From: Actinomycetales bacterium
GTDB taxonomy: Bacteria > Actinomycetota > Actinomycetes > Actinomycetales > BWSM-131
Length of the DNA stretch: 23,834 nt
Reading direction: 5' to 3'
NCBI GenBank assembly: GCA_030149025.1
Contig: JASBSH010000129.1
Span: 1 to 23,834 of the forward strand
The notes under the pieces are model-generated. The model did no database searches. It saw only the letters and a list, made by a program, of their open reading frames with translations, and had not been told where the DNA came from. Below, one piece after another: positions 14,471-22,206 of the stretch. The stretch's first letter is position 1; every line of letters starts with the position of its first letter. A program made the translations under genes and the position numbers.

Positions 14471-15643
14471 CTACCCAGTGTGCGGGCCGGACGACGCGTG
14501 GTGACCGCCTGACTTCGTGGTTCGCGCGTGGCCCTCACGCGCGAGCGCGGTGAGCCGCGACAGTGCCCTGTAGTACTTCTTGCGGTACCCACCGGCCAGC
14601 ATGTCGGGCGGGAAGAGACCATCGAGACCGTCGCCACCGACCAGCAGCGGCAGGTCCCGGTCGTAGATGCGGTCGGCCAGCACGACGAGCCGGAGCGCCA
14701 CCGACTGGTGGTCGACGGCATGGACCCCGCGCCACGCGACGGCAGTGACGCCGTCCAGCAGCGCCCCGTACCGGCTCGGGTGCACGTGCGCGAGATGCCT
14801 TGCGAGGGCGGAGAAGTCGTCGACGGCGACGCCGTCGATCGTGGTCGCCCGCGCCACCAGCTCGTCGTCCGGAAGCGGCTCGGGCGCAGCGGGCAGACCG
14901 CGGTGGCGGTAGTCGTCCCCGTCGATGCGGACCACGTCGAAGTGCGACCCCACGGCCTGGATCTCCCGCAGGAAGTCCTCGGCCGCGAAACGCCCCTCCC
15001 CCAGCGCACCGGGCAACGTGTTGGAGGTGGCGGCAAGCCTCGCGCCGGCGTCCGCAAGCTCACGCAGCAGCCGCGCCATCAGGACCGTGTCGCCCGGGTC
15101 GTCCAGCTCGAACTCGTCGATGCAGACCAACCGGCACCCCGCGAGCGCGTCGACGGCGCCGCGGAAGCCCAGCGCACCCACGAGGTTCGTGTACTCGACG
15201 AAGGTGCCGAACGACTTGGGGCCGGGGACGGCGTGCCACAGCGAGGCGAGCAGATGCGTCTTGCCGACACCGAAACCGCCGTCCAGGTAGACGCCGGCGT
15301 AGAGGCTGGCGCGGGCACCGGCACGGTCCGAGCGGCCGAGCAGGCGCCTGAGCGCCCCGCCGGCACCGTTCCCGCTGCCTGACCCGGCGACGTCCTCGGC
15401 GAACCTCTTCAGCCGTTGGACGGCGTCCGCCTGGCTGGGTTGGTCCGGTGAGGGCCGGTAGGAGTCGAACGACACGGTGGCGAACCTGGGCGGGGGCACC
15501 AGGTCCCGGACCAGACGTTCCCGGTCGAGCCGTGGACGCCGGTCCGCCAGCTTGATCTGCCGGCGACCGGTCGCCTGCCCGGGCTCCGACGGCGTCGCAG
15601 ACGACGCCGCATCGAACGAGGGAGGCGCGTTCGAAGCTGACAC
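14471..15643 (-). CDS. zapE: Cell division protein ZapE (AFG1-like P-loop ATPase)
   Basis: The 390-residue protein belongs to the AFG1/ZapE ATPases. It opens with a 40-residue disordered tail, then LVRDLVPPPRFATVSFDSYR, the family's usual entry. Walker A is GFGVGKTHLL (123-132) and Walker B LVCIDEFEL (172-180), with VEYTNLVGALGF between them. The sensor region is RLAATSNTLPGALGEGRF, and the end carries GLFPPDMLAGGYRKKYYRAL. E. coli ZapE interacts with FtsZ during constriction; the role in actinobacteria is less clear. GTG 15643 is chosen because TACCCT ends six bases before it and no earlier ATG fits. A long upstream extension of the frame overlaps sseA and is rejected. It is convergent with rocD (39-base gap). 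Confidence 0.92.
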   Translation of the reverse strand: MSASNAPPSFDAASSATPSEPGQATGRRQIKLADRRPRLDRERLVRDLVPPPRFATVSFDSYRPSPDQPSQADAVQRLKRFAEDVAGSGSGNGAGGALRRLLGRSDRAGARASLYAGVYLDGGFGVGKTHLLASLWHAVPGPKSFGTFVEYTNLVGALGFRGAVDALAGCRLVCIDEFELDDPGDTVLMARLLRELADAGARLAATSNTLPGALGEGRFAAEDFLREIQAVGSHFDVVRIDGDDYRHRGLPAAPEPLPDDELVARATTIDGVAVDDFSALARHLAHVHPSRYGALLDGVTAVAWRGVHAVDHQSVALRLVVLADRIYDRDLPLLVGGDGLDGLFPPDMLAGGYRKKYYRALSRLTALAREGHARTTKSGGHHASSGPHTG

Positions 15644-15649
15644 GTTCCG

Positions 15650-15655
15650 AGGGTA
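15650..15655 (-). promoter_or_regulatory. Putative -10 box for zapE (leaderless)
   Basis: TACCCT on the minus strand ends six bases before GTG 15643. It decides the start, since no good ribosome site is present. Confidence 0.45.
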
Positions 15656-15702
15656 ACGAGACAGCCGCAGCCCCCGCCCGCGGGCAGGAACGCACGGTGG
15701 CA

Positions 15703-15708
15703 GGATCG
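15703..15708 (+). promoter_or_regulatory. Weak candidate -10 box for sseA
   Basis: CAGGAT lies about 52 bases before ATG 15761 and resembles the boxes seen before other genes here. A GGGAG ribosome site (about 15750-15754) precedes the ATG, so this transcript would have a leader of about 45 bases. No -35 is visible. Confidence 0.25.
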
Positions 15709-15760
15709 GTGATGGCACCTGACCGAACCCAGCCGTCCATCGAGCCCGAGGGAGTCTCCA

Positions 15761-16660
15761 ATGCCCGTGCCACACGACCCGAACCCGAAGTTCTCCGACT
15801 ACACCCACCCCGAACGCCTCGTCAGCACCCAGTGGCTGGCGGACCACCTCGGCGCGGAAGGGCTCGTGGTGGTCGAGAGCGACGAGGACGTGCTGCTGTA
15901 CGAAACGGGGCACATCCCGGGTGCGGTGAAGATCGACTGGCACCTGGACCTCAACGACCCCGTGACCCGTGACTACATCGACGGCGAGCAGTTCGCCAAG
16001 CTGATGTCCGCCAAGGGCATCAAGCGCGACGACACGGTTGTGATCTACGGCGACAAGAGCAACTGGTGGGCGGCTTACGCCCTGTGGGTGTTCAGCCTCT
16101 TCGGCCACCCGGACGTGCGCCTCCTCGACGGCGGACGCGCGAAGTGGATCGCCGAGGACCGCGAGATCACCACGGACGTCCCGCAGCCTGCGCCCACGGA
16201 CTACCCGGTCGGGCAGCGTGAGGACGCGCCCATCCGCGCCTTCAAGGACGACGTCCTCGCTCACCTCGGCAAGCCGCTCATCGACGTGCGCTCACCACAG
16301 GAGTACACCGGCGAGCGCACGCACATGCCGGACTACCCGGAGGAGGGGGCGCTTCGCGGCGGGCACATCCCCGGCGCGGAGTCGGTGCCCTGGGGTCGCG
16401 CGGCCGCCGAGGACGGCACCTTCAAGCCCCGCCCCGAGCTGGAGACCATCTACCAGCAGGAGAAGGGGTTGGCGCCGTCCGACGACGTCATCGCCTACTG
16501 CCGGATCGGGGAACGGTCCAGCCACACCTGGTTCGTCCTGACGCATCTGCTCGGTTTCCAGAACGTGCGGAACTACGACGGCTCCTGGACCGAGTGGGGC
16601 AACGCCGTCCGGGTACCGATCGTCAAGGGCGAGGAGCCGGGTCAGGTTCCGCCCGCCTGA
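15761..16660 (+). CDS. sseA: Thiosulfate/3-mercaptopyruvate sulfurtransferase (SseA type)
   Basis: This is a two-domain rhodanese that moves sulfane sulfur onto thiol or cyanide acceptors. The 299-residue protein has an inactive N-terminal rhodanese domain (LVSTQWLADHLGAEGLVVVE, with GHIPGAVKIDWHLDL and YGDKSNWWAAYALWVFSLFG) and a catalytic C-terminal domain (LIDVRSPQEYTGE, GGHIPGAESVPWG). The active-site loop starts at C247 (YCRIGERSSHTWFVL). The CRIGERSS loop is the form common in actinobacterial SseA/CysA enzymes. A GGGAG site precedes ATG 15761. sufE follows 47 bases later on the same strand, so the two probably form a sulfur-transfer operon. Confidence 0.94.
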   Translation: MPVPHDPNPKFSDYTHPERLVSTQWLADHLGAEGLVVVESDEDVLLYETGHIPGAVKIDWHLDLNDPVTRDYIDGEQFAKLMSAKGIKRDDTVVIYGDKSNWWAAYALWVFSLFGHPDVRLLDGGRAKWIAEDREITTDVPQPAPTDYPVGQREDAPIRAFKDDVLAHLGKPLIDVRSPQEYTGERTHMPDYPEEGALRGGHIPGAESVPWGRAAAEDGTFKPRPELETIYQQEKGLAPSDDVIAYCRIGERSSHTWFVLTHLLGFQNVRNYDGSWTEWGNAVRVPIVKGEEPGQVPPA

Positions 16661-16707
16661 GCACTGCCTGGCCACGACGTGACGCCCACCGCGAGGTGAG
16701 ACACGAG

Positions 16708-17175
16708 ATGACACCGAACGACATGCACACCGAGGACCTGCCGCCCGCGCTGGCGGAGATCGTCGAGGACTTCAACGCACTGCCCGTCCCCGAGCGGCTG
16801 CAGCTGCTGCTGCAGTTCGCCGAGGACCTACCGGCCCTGCCGGAGCGCTACGCGGACCACCCCGAGCTGATGGAGCCGGTCCCGGAGTGCCAGTCGCCGG
16901 TCTTCCTCGTGTCGGAGGTGGACGGCGCGGGGCCGGGTGGCGTCGTCCACCTGTTCTTCTCGGCGCCGAGGGAGTCCCCGACGACCCGGGGGTTCGCGGG
17001 CATCCTCCAGGAAGGGCTCGAGGGCCTGACCACGCAGCAGGTGCTCGCCGTCCCGGACGACCTGCCGAACCGGCTCGCGCTCGCCGAGGCGGTGAGCCTG
17101 CTGCGGCTGCGCGGGATGAGCGGCATGCTCGGCCGGATCAAGCGGCAGGTGCGCGAGAAGGCCGCCGCCGCGTGA
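16708..17175 (+). CDS. sufE: SufE-like cysteine desulfurase sulfur acceptor
   Basis: SufE proteins take persulfide sulfur from a cysteine desulfurase and pass it to the Fe-S scaffold. The 155-residue protein has the typical helical start (LAEIVEDFNALPVPERLQLL), then C61 in VPECQSPVFLV, the acceptor cysteine, and the late GLTTQQVLAVPDDL with LRLRGMSGMLGRIKRQV. Its length is close to the family norm of 140-150. ATG 16708 is preferred; the frame opens further upstream but inside sseA. A GCGAGGTGAG sequence lies about 10 bases before it. The pairing with sseA is common in actinobacteria and suggests the rhodanese feeds or shares persulfide with SufE (inference). The stop lies in the first copy of a 23-base duplication. 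Confidence 0.92.
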   Translation: MTPNDMHTEDLPPALAEIVEDFNALPVPERLQLLLQFAEDLPALPERYADHPELMEPVPECQSPVFLVSEVDGAGPGGVVHLFFSAPRESPTTRGFAGILQEGLEGLTTQQVLAVPDDLPNRLALAEAVSLLRLRGMSGMLGRIKRQVREKAAAA

Positions 17176-17217
17176 CGGACGTGACGGGTTCCGGATGACC
17201 GACGTGACGGGTTCCGG
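17173..17217 (+). repeat. 23-bp tandem duplication at the sufE/reductase junction
   Basis: Bases 17173-17195 (starting TGACGGACGTGACGGGTTCC) are repeated at 17196-17217 with one mismatch and one missing final base. The first copy contains the sufE TGA and the second begins at the ATG of the next gene. A frame from GTG 17172 in the first copy makes an eight-codon peptide whose TGA overlaps ATG 17195. Confidence 0.85.
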
Positions 17218-18007
17218 CAGTGACGTGCCGCCCATGCAGGTGCTGTGGCCGTTGCCCGCCTCCGGCAGTCGCATCGAGCCCGACGAGCCCGTGCAGCAGC
17301 TGGCGGAGCTGTACGCCTACCCGGACTCCGGCTGTTGGGTGCGGGCGAACATGGTGGCGACCCTGGACGGCGCCGCCGCAGGCCAGGACGGCCGCACCGG
17401 TTCGATCAACGCGGTCGGATCATCGGCGGACCGCGTCGTCTTCCACCTGCTGCGCGGGCTCGCGGACGTGATTCTCGTCGGGGCGGGTACGGTTCGCGCG
17501 GAGCACTACCGGCCACCGAAGCCGTACCCGGCCCTGGCCGGGCAGCGTGAGCTGCTGGAGCAGTCGCCCGCGCCCGTTCTGGCCGTGGTCACCCGCAGCG
17601 GCGACGTCCCGGACGAGCTCGTCCCGGGCGGGGACGACGCCCCGGACGGCCGCGTGCTGGTCGTTACCGCGGAATCTGCGGGCAGCGCGGTGCTGAACCG
17701 GTTGCACGACCGGTTCGGGGCGACGAACGTGCTGGTCGCCGGTGCCGAGCGGGTCGACCTCACCGTGGCCGTGGACGCGCTGTCCGACATGGGGCTCGAC
17801 CGGATGCTGTGCGAGGGCGGCCCGAGCGTCCTCGGCGAGCTGGTCGCCGGTGGTGAGCTGGACGAGCTGTGCCTGACCTGGTCACCGGTCGTCACCAGCG
17901 GCTTCGAACCGCGGATCCTGAGCGGCCTGCCGGTGAATGAACGGTTCGACCTGAGGCACCTCCTGCACAGCGACGGCACGCTCATCGGCCGCTGGGTCCG
18001 AAGCTGA
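17195..18007 (+). CDS. Pyrimidine reductase family protein (RibD C-terminal domain)
   Basis: The 270-residue protein is a stand-alone RibD-C/DHFR-like reductase. It has the substrate-side segment WVRANMVATLDGAAAGQDGR, the NADPH-site motifs VILVGAGTVRAEHYRPP and MLCEGGPSVLGELV, and the family's end (LCLTWSPVVTSG). RibD's reductase half reduces a ribosylaminopyrimidine in riboflavin synthesis. This protein lacks the deaminase half, and no riboflavin gene is nearby, so the substrate is unknown. Actinobacterial genomes often carry such copies near sulfur-transfer genes, by recall. ATG 17195 overlaps the stop of a mini-frame created by the local duplication. It is probably cotranscribed with sseA-sufE and ends before a large hairpin. 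Confidence 0.88.
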   Translation: MTDVTGSGSDVPPMQVLWPLPASGSRIEPDEPVQQLAELYAYPDSGCWVRANMVATLDGAAAGQDGRTGSINAVGSSADRVVFHLLRGLADVILVGAGTVRAEHYRPPKPYPALAGQRELLEQSPAPVLAVVTRSGDVPDELVPGGDDAPDGRVLVVTAESAGSAVLNRLHDRFGATNVLVAGAERVDLTVAVDALSDMGLDRMLCEGGPSVLGELVAGGELDELCLTWSPVVTSGFEPRILSGLPVNERFDLRHLLHSDGTLIGRWVRS

Positions 18008-18024
18008 AGCAGGGGACCTCCACG

Positions 18025-18078
18025 GCACAACGTCAGCACTTGTGCGCCCTTCTACCCGCACTTGCGCTGACGTTGCGC
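18025..18078. terminator. Large palindrome, likely two-way terminator
   Basis: Arms of 24 bases (18025-18048 and 18055-18078) around a 6-base loop match at 18 of 24 positions. The core is CAACGTCAGC/GCTGACGTTG (18028-18037 and 18066-18075), with an inner GTGCG/CGCAC. It sits between the 3' ends of the reductase (plus) and the hydrolase (minus). No T-run is present. Confidence 0.65.
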
Positions 18079-18090
18079 AGGGACGTCGTG

Positions 18091-19272
18091 TCAGAGGTGC
18101 TCGAGGAGGAACCTGGCGACCTCGCGCTCCCAGCGGTCGCGGTCGACGTTCCACTCCTTCGTGTGCCTGGCGCGGTCGAACTCGACGAACGTGACGAGGT
18201 CCGGCCGGGCCTCCGCCAGCTTCCGGGACGGGCCCGCCGGGACGAACTCGTCGTCGTCGCTGTGGATCAGAAGCACCGGCAGGGAAAGCTCGTCCGCCCT
18301 GGTCACCCAGTCCATCCGGGCCAGGTCGAGGGGCTCGTCAACCCCCACGATGCGGCGCGCGAGGGTGTGCCCGAGCATCGAGAGGCCGAGCCTGCCCACC
18401 GGCTGCGGGAGCCGGTTGAGCCGGGCGTGGTAGTCGAGGACGGCCCTCCAGTCGACCACCGGGCCGTCGAGCACCAGCGCCCTGACCCGGTCCGCGGTCC
18501 AGGAGCGCGACACCAGCTGCAGCGCGATCGCCCCGCCCATCGACCAGCCGACCAGGACGACGCCCTTGGCGCCGTGGTTCAGGGCGTGCAGCACCGCCGC
18601 CTCGACGTCCTGCCACTCCGTGTCGCCCAGGTGGTAACGACCCCACTCCGGCGATGGCCCCTCGCCGTCGTTGCGGTAGCTCGGCACCAGAGCGGGCAGG
18701 CCCAGCCGGTGCAGGACCGGCACCGCCCTGAGGCACTCTTCCCTGGTCGCTCCGCGACCGTGGACGAGAACCGCCCAGACATCCCCCTCCCCCGGCACGA
18801 ACCAGGTGGGCAGCTCGCCGGCATCCGACGTCAGCACGACGTCGGAGTGGGCGATGCCGAGGGCGGTGGTCGGGTTGCCGACGAAGTAGTACTGGTTCCA
18901 GCGTGCGTGCCCCAGCGGCAGCCGCCCGAAGTCGACGGCGAGCAGCCGGCGGGTCACCGTCCTGGCGCGTTCGTCGTGCTCGACGATCTCGCCCAGCCGG
19001 ACGTGTCCGGTGCCTGCCGCCGTCCACAGTCCGTACCGGCCCGGGGCCACGGTGTCGGGTGTCGCCCTCAGCGTGACGGTGCCTGCCCCCACGGACAGGA
19101 CCTCGACGTCCTCCGGCTTCACCCTCTGCGGCGTGACGACCTGGCGTGCGAAGAACGCCGCGAGACCGGAGGTCAACGCACCGGCCGCCACCGCAGCCGC
19201 ACCACCGAGGAGCGCACCACGCAGCGCGGCGTTCAGCACCGGGTGGGGCCCGCGTCGGGTTTGCTCCGTCAT
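18091..19272 (-). CDS. Alpha/beta hydrolase with N-terminal membrane anchor
   Basis: The 393-residue protein starts with one hydrophobic helix (ALLGGAAAVAAGALTSGLAAFF, about residues 20-41), then a ~110-residue extension of unclear fold, then an alpha/beta hydrolase domain. The oxyanion-side motif is VLVHGRGATREECL (169-182), the nucleophile S244 in VGWSMGG, the acid probably D341 in HSDDDEFVP, and the histidine H370 in RARHTKEWN. It resembles secreted or anchored lipase/peptidase-like hydrolases, but the substrate is unknown. ATG 19272 is preferred because CAGAAT ends seven bases before it; ATG 19302 would add 10 residues. It lies 38 bases after the AI-2E family gene on the same strand. Confidence 0.85.
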   Translation of the reverse strand: MTEQTRRGPHPVLNAALRGALLGGAAAVAAGALTSGLAAFFARQVVTPQRVKPEDVEVLSVGAGTVTLRATPDTVAPGRYGLWTAAGTGHVRLGEIVEHDERARTVTRRLLAVDFGRLPLGHARWNQYYFVGNPTTALGIAHSDVVLTSDAGELPTWFVPGEGDVWAVLVHGRGATREECLRAVPVLHRLGLPALVPSYRNDGEGPSPEWGRYHLGDTEWQDVEAAVLHALNHGAKGVVLVGWSMGGAIALQLVSRSWTADRVRALVLDGPVVDWRAVLDYHARLNRLPQPVGRLGLSMLGHTLARRIVGVDEPLDLARMDWVTRADELSLPVLLIHSDDDEFVPAGPSRKLAEARPDLVTFVEFDRARHTKEWNVDRDRWEREVARFLLEHL

Positions 19273-19279
19273 GGCGCCG

Positions 19280-19285
19280 ATTCTG
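19280..19285 (-). promoter_or_regulatory. Candidate -10 box for the hydrolase gene
   Basis: CAGAAT on the minus strand ends seven bases before ATG 19272. It differs from TANNNT only in its first base. It lies in the short gap after the upstream gene, so it may be an internal promoter. Confidence 0.3.
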
Positions 19286-19310
19286 CCGTGCGACGCGCGC
19301 ATCGTCCCCG

Positions 19311-20471
19311 CTACGTGCCGTGGCGAGCGGCCCCTTCATCGACCTCATCATGGTTGTCCGCCTGCCTCGCGAGGCGCCCTTTGGCGATTCGGCGGTCCCT
19401 GCGCGCCGTCAGTCGCGCGGAGGACTCGGGGCCGGCGGCGGGAAGTCGGCCACGGAGGTTGTCGATCAGGCGTGCGATGACCGCGGCTACCGGGACCGCG
19501 AGAAAGGCGCCGAGAATGCCCATGAGGATCCCTCCGGCGGCCACGGCCAGGATGATGACCAGCGGGTGCAGGGAGATGATTCGACCCTGGATGTACGGCT
19601 CGAGGACGTGGCCCTCGATCTGCTGGACGAGCAGGACGACGCCGAGCACGAGAACGGCGATGAGCGGGCCGCGGTCGGCGAGAGCCACGACGACGGCGAC
19701 CGATCCTGAGACGAAGGCACCCACGATCGGGAAGAGCCCACCGACGAACACCAGCACGGCCAGTGGCAGAACGAGCGGAACCCGAAGCGCCCACAGCCCC
19801 AGGCCGATGAAGACGGCGTCGACGAGCGCCACGAGCAGCTGTGCCCGGAGGAACGCGCCGATCGTCCAGAAGGACTGCGCGGCGATGACGTCTACGCGGG
19901 CCTGGTGGCGGTCCGGGACGAAGCCGAGGAAGGCCTGCCAGATGCGTCGGCCGTCCTTCAAGAAGAAGAACAGCACCACGAGCATGAGGACGAGCCCGGT
20001 GATGAAGCTGCCGATGGCTTCCGCGGCCACCAGTCCCTGGGTCAGCGCTGCGCCGTTCGCCAGGGCGGCCCCGGCCTGTGCCGCCAGGTCGCTGACGCCC
20101 TCGATGTCGCCGGGAAGGGCTGACCAGTCGATGTTCCGCTCCAGCTCGTCGAGCCCGGCGACCACCGAGTCGACGATCTGGGGCATCTGATCGATGAGCG
20201 CCACCGTGATGAACGTGCCCGCACCTGCCAGCACCGCCAGTAGGAGGAGCAGGATGAGCAGCGCGACGACCGCGTTCGGTAAACGGGTCGCACGCAGGCG
20301 CGCGGTCAGGGAGTCGAGCAGCGCCGCCGGAAACAGCGCAAGGACAAATGGGGTGAGGATGAGGCTCAGCAGGCTGGCGGCGTAGACGACCCCAACCACC
20401 AGGACGGCGACACCGATCGCCGTCCACACGCGGTGGCCCCACAGGACGGCCGGCGGCGCTTCCTGTGGCAT
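19311..20471 (-). CDS. AI-2E family transporter (PerM/YdiK-like membrane protein)
   Basis: The 386-residue protein has about eight transmembrane helices, the family's usual plan: paired helices at the start (AIGVAVLVVGVVYAASLLSL), a mid-protein soluble stretch (about residues 110-165), and a C-terminal block with VLVFVGGLFPIVGAFVSGSV, QQIEGHVLEPYIQGRIISLH and GGILMGILGAFLAVPVAAVI. The QxxEG and P-x-x-x-G-x motifs are family marks. Despite the name, only some members export AI-2, and others are linked to ion or antiporter roles; substrate unknown here. The last ~45 residues are a charged tail. Start ATG 20471 has an AATACT at seven bases, a weak -10 match. It is divergent from the LapA-domain gene. 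Confidence 0.9.
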   Translation of the reverse strand: MPQEAPPAVLWGHRVWTAIGVAVLVVGVVYAASLLSLILTPFVLALFPAALLDSLTARLRATRLPNAVVALLILLLLLAVLAGAGTFITVALIDQMPQIVDSVVAGLDELERNIDWSALPGDIEGVSDLAAQAGAALANGAALTQGLVAAEAIGSFITGLVLMLVVLFFFLKDGRRIWQAFLGFVPDRHQARVDVIAAQSFWTIGAFLRAQLLVALVDAVFIGLGLWALRVPLVLPLAVLVFVGGLFPIVGAFVSGSVAVVVALADRGPLIAVLVLGVVLLVQQIEGHVLEPYIQGRIISLHPLVIILAVAAGGILMGILGAFLAVPVAAVIARLIDNLRGRLPAAGPESSARLTARRDRRIAKGRLARQADNHDEVDEGAARHGT

Positions 20472-20576
20472 GGGACTCAGTATTCACCGAACTTGGCTCA
20501 AAGGGCCGGGACACAAGAACTGATACCTGACCGGAGCCTGGGCGCTGGACGGAGGGTGGGACCCCGACACCGGACG

Positions 20577-20582
20577 TAGGAT
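20577..20582 (+). promoter_or_regulatory. Candidate -10 box for the LapA-domain gene
   Basis: TAGGAT lies about 70 bases before GTG 20651. Unlike its neighbours, this gene has a strong ribosome site (AGGAGG, 20640-20645), so a leadered transcript is expected. The rest of the 179-base gap before the gene shows nothing else I can name. Confidence 0.35.
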
Positions 20583-20650
20583 CACATCATCCGTATCCAG
20601 TCCGTCCCACCCGAGACGCTCGCTGCGGGGATGTCCCCCAGGAGGCGGCC

Positions 20651-20989
20651 GTGGCCACCCGACCAGAAGTCAACCGCCCTGACCGAAGTACCCCGGACCG
20701 CGGCGTACCGTCGCCCACGACCCGGCCCGCGACGCCGCGTTCACGCGCGGGTGCGGCGTGGGTGGGGATCGTCGTCGCCGCGACAGTCCTTGTGGCGTTG
20801 GTCGTGTTCATGCTCCAGAACACCCAGCCTGTGCTGATCTCCTTCTTCACCCTGGAAGGCTCCCTGCCGCTGGCGCTCGCCCTGCTCATCGCAGCCGTCG
20901 GGGTCAGCCTCGTCGCCCTGGTCATCGGGTCGGTGCGCATCGGTCAGCTACGTCGCCGCCTGAAGCAGGAACGCCGCGAACACGCGTAG
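20651..20989 (+). CDS. LapA-domain small membrane protein
   Basis: The 112-residue protein has a Pro/Arg/Thr-rich N-terminal tail of about 33 residues, then two transmembrane helices joined by NTQPVLISFFTLEGSLPLAL, the core signature of the LapA (DUF1049) domain. A short basic tail follows (RIGQLRRRLKQERREHA), probably cytosolic. In E. coli LapA is linked to lipopolysaccharide assembly; in Gram-positive actinobacteria the role is unknown. The GTG start is decided by AGGAGG five bases upstream. It is a single-gene unit, with a 23-base gap to the 3' end of the convergent ligase gene. Confidence 0.88.
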   Translation: MATRPEVNRPDRSTPDRGVPSPTTRPATPRSRAGAAWVGIVVAATVLVALVVFMLQNTQPVLISFFTLEGSLPLALALLIAAVGVSLVALVIGSVRIGQLRRRLKQERREHA

Positions 20990-21012
20990 ACCCTTGCCGA
21001 CCATCGCGGTGG

Positions 21013-22080
21013 TCAGCGAGCGCCGTTGAGGATCTCCGAGAGCTTGACGCCGACGGGCTCCTCGAGTTGGTCGTACGTGCAGGACCGGGGGTCGCGGTCA
21101 GGACGCCAGCGGCGGAACTGGGGGATGTGCCGGAACCGGTTGCCCTCCATGTGGTCGTAGGCCACCTCGACGACGAGCTCGGGGCGGAGCGGGACGAAGG
21201 ACAGGTCCTTGGCGGCGTTCCATCTGCTCACGGCACCGGGCAGCCGGCTGTGCTCGTGTGCCCGCTGGTCCGCCCAGGACCCCCAAGGATGGTCGGCCAG
21301 ACCGACGTCTCGATAGGGCGCAAGCTCATCGAGCAGGCTCTTGCGGCGCGCCATGGGGAACGATGCCGTCACGCCGACGTGCTGAAGCTGGCCGTCGTCG
21401 GTGTAGAGGCCAAGCAGGAGCGAGCCGACCACGTTGCCGCTCTTGTGCCAGCGGAAGCCCGCGACCACGCAGTCGGCGGTGCGCTCGTGCTTGATCTTGT
21501 ACATCACACGCTTGTTGGGTTGGTAGATGCCGTCGAGCGGCTTGGCGACGACACCGTCGAGCCCGGCGCCCTCGAACATGTCGAACCACTCGCGCGCACG
21601 GTTGAGGTCGCCGGTCGCGGGGGTGGTGAAGATCGGGGCGGCGACGTCGGCGAGCGCTTCGATGAGCCGGGCGCGGCGATCGCGGAAGGGTTGATGCATG
21701 AGGTTGTTGTCACCGATGGCCAACAGGTCGAAGCCGACGAAGCGGGCTGGTGTCTGTTCGGCGAGGAGTCTGACGCGGCTCGCGGCAGGGTGGATCCGTT
21801 GCTGCAGAGCGTCGAAGTCGAGCCGGTCTTCGGTGACCACGACGATCTCGCCGTCGACGACGCAGCGCGTCGGCAGGTTGGTCTTGATCGACTCGACCAC
21901 CTCAGGGAAGTAACGGGTCATGGGCCGCTCGTTGCGGCTGCCGAGGAGCACCTCGTCGCCGTCACGGAACACGATCGTGCGGAAGCCGTCCCACTTGGGC
22001 TCGGTGTGTCCGAGGTCAGGGATCTCGGGGACCGACTTGGCCAACATCGGCGCGACCGGGGGCATGACGGGAAGGTCCAT
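21013..22080 (-). CDS. ligC: ATP-dependent DNA ligase, LigC type
   Basis: The enzyme seals DNA nicks using ATP. At 355 residues it has only the two core domains. The adenylation domain has the nucleophile K29 in EPKWDGFRTIV, GSRNERPMTRYFPEVV, VVDGEIVV, FVGFDLLAI, GLDGVVAKPLDGIYQPNKR, and motif V VMYKIKHERTADCVV. The OB-fold domain carries PLRPELVVEVAYDHMEGNRF with RHIPQFRRWRPDR. Length and motif spacing match mycobacterial LigC rather than multi-domain LigD or LigB. ATG 22080 fits the motif I spacing, and CAGGAT ends six bases before it. A stand-alone LigD-type polymerase lies 1.2 kb away on the same strand. Confidence 0.92.
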   Translation of the reverse strand: MDLPVMPPVAPMLAKSVPEIPDLGHTEPKWDGFRTIVFRDGDEVLLGSRNERPMTRYFPEVVESIKTNLPTRCVVDGEIVVVTEDRLDFDALQQRIHPAASRVRLLAEQTPARFVGFDLLAIGDNNLMHQPFRDRRARLIEALADVAAPIFTTPATGDLNRAREWFDMFEGAGLDGVVAKPLDGIYQPNKRVMYKIKHERTADCVVAGFRWHKSGNVVGSLLLGLYTDDGQLQHVGVTASFPMARRKSLLDELAPYRDVGLADHPWGSWADQRAHEHSRLPGAVSRWNAAKDLSFVPLRPELVVEVAYDHMEGNRFRHIPQFRRWRPDRDPRSCTYDQLEEPVGVKLSEILNGAR

Positions 22081-22086
22081 GAGCCG

Positions 22087-22092
22087 ATCCTG
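22087..22092 (-). promoter_or_regulatory. Candidate -10 box for ligC (leaderless)
   Basis: CAGGAT on the minus strand ends six bases before ATG 22080. It differs from the ppk2 box (TAGGAT) only in its first base, and the next four bases (CGGC) are shared. Confidence 0.35.
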
Positions 22093-22194
22093 CCTGCATG
22101 GCGATCCGGAGGCGAGAACCTCGTGCGTGTTGCGCTTGACGTCGCCGGGACACCTCGACGGGGCGCGGCCCGAGACGTCCGTCGCGGCGATCGG

Positions 22195-22200
22195 TAGTCT
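22195..22200 (+). promoter_or_regulatory. Putative -10 box for the 171-residue gene (leaderless)
   Basis: TAGTCT ends six bases before GTG 22207. There is no ribosome site between box and start. Confidence 0.45.
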
Positions 22201-22206
22201 CCCAGC

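Noticed and set aside
14459..14471. GGTGA-TGA-TCACC hairpin between rocD and zapE
   Set aside because: Only five base pairs with a three-base loop and it runs into the zapE stop; too weak to call a terminator.
15644..16264. Long minus-strand extension of zapE over sseA
   Set aside because: It overlaps the well-supported sseA gene, and ZapE similarity begins only after GTG 15643.
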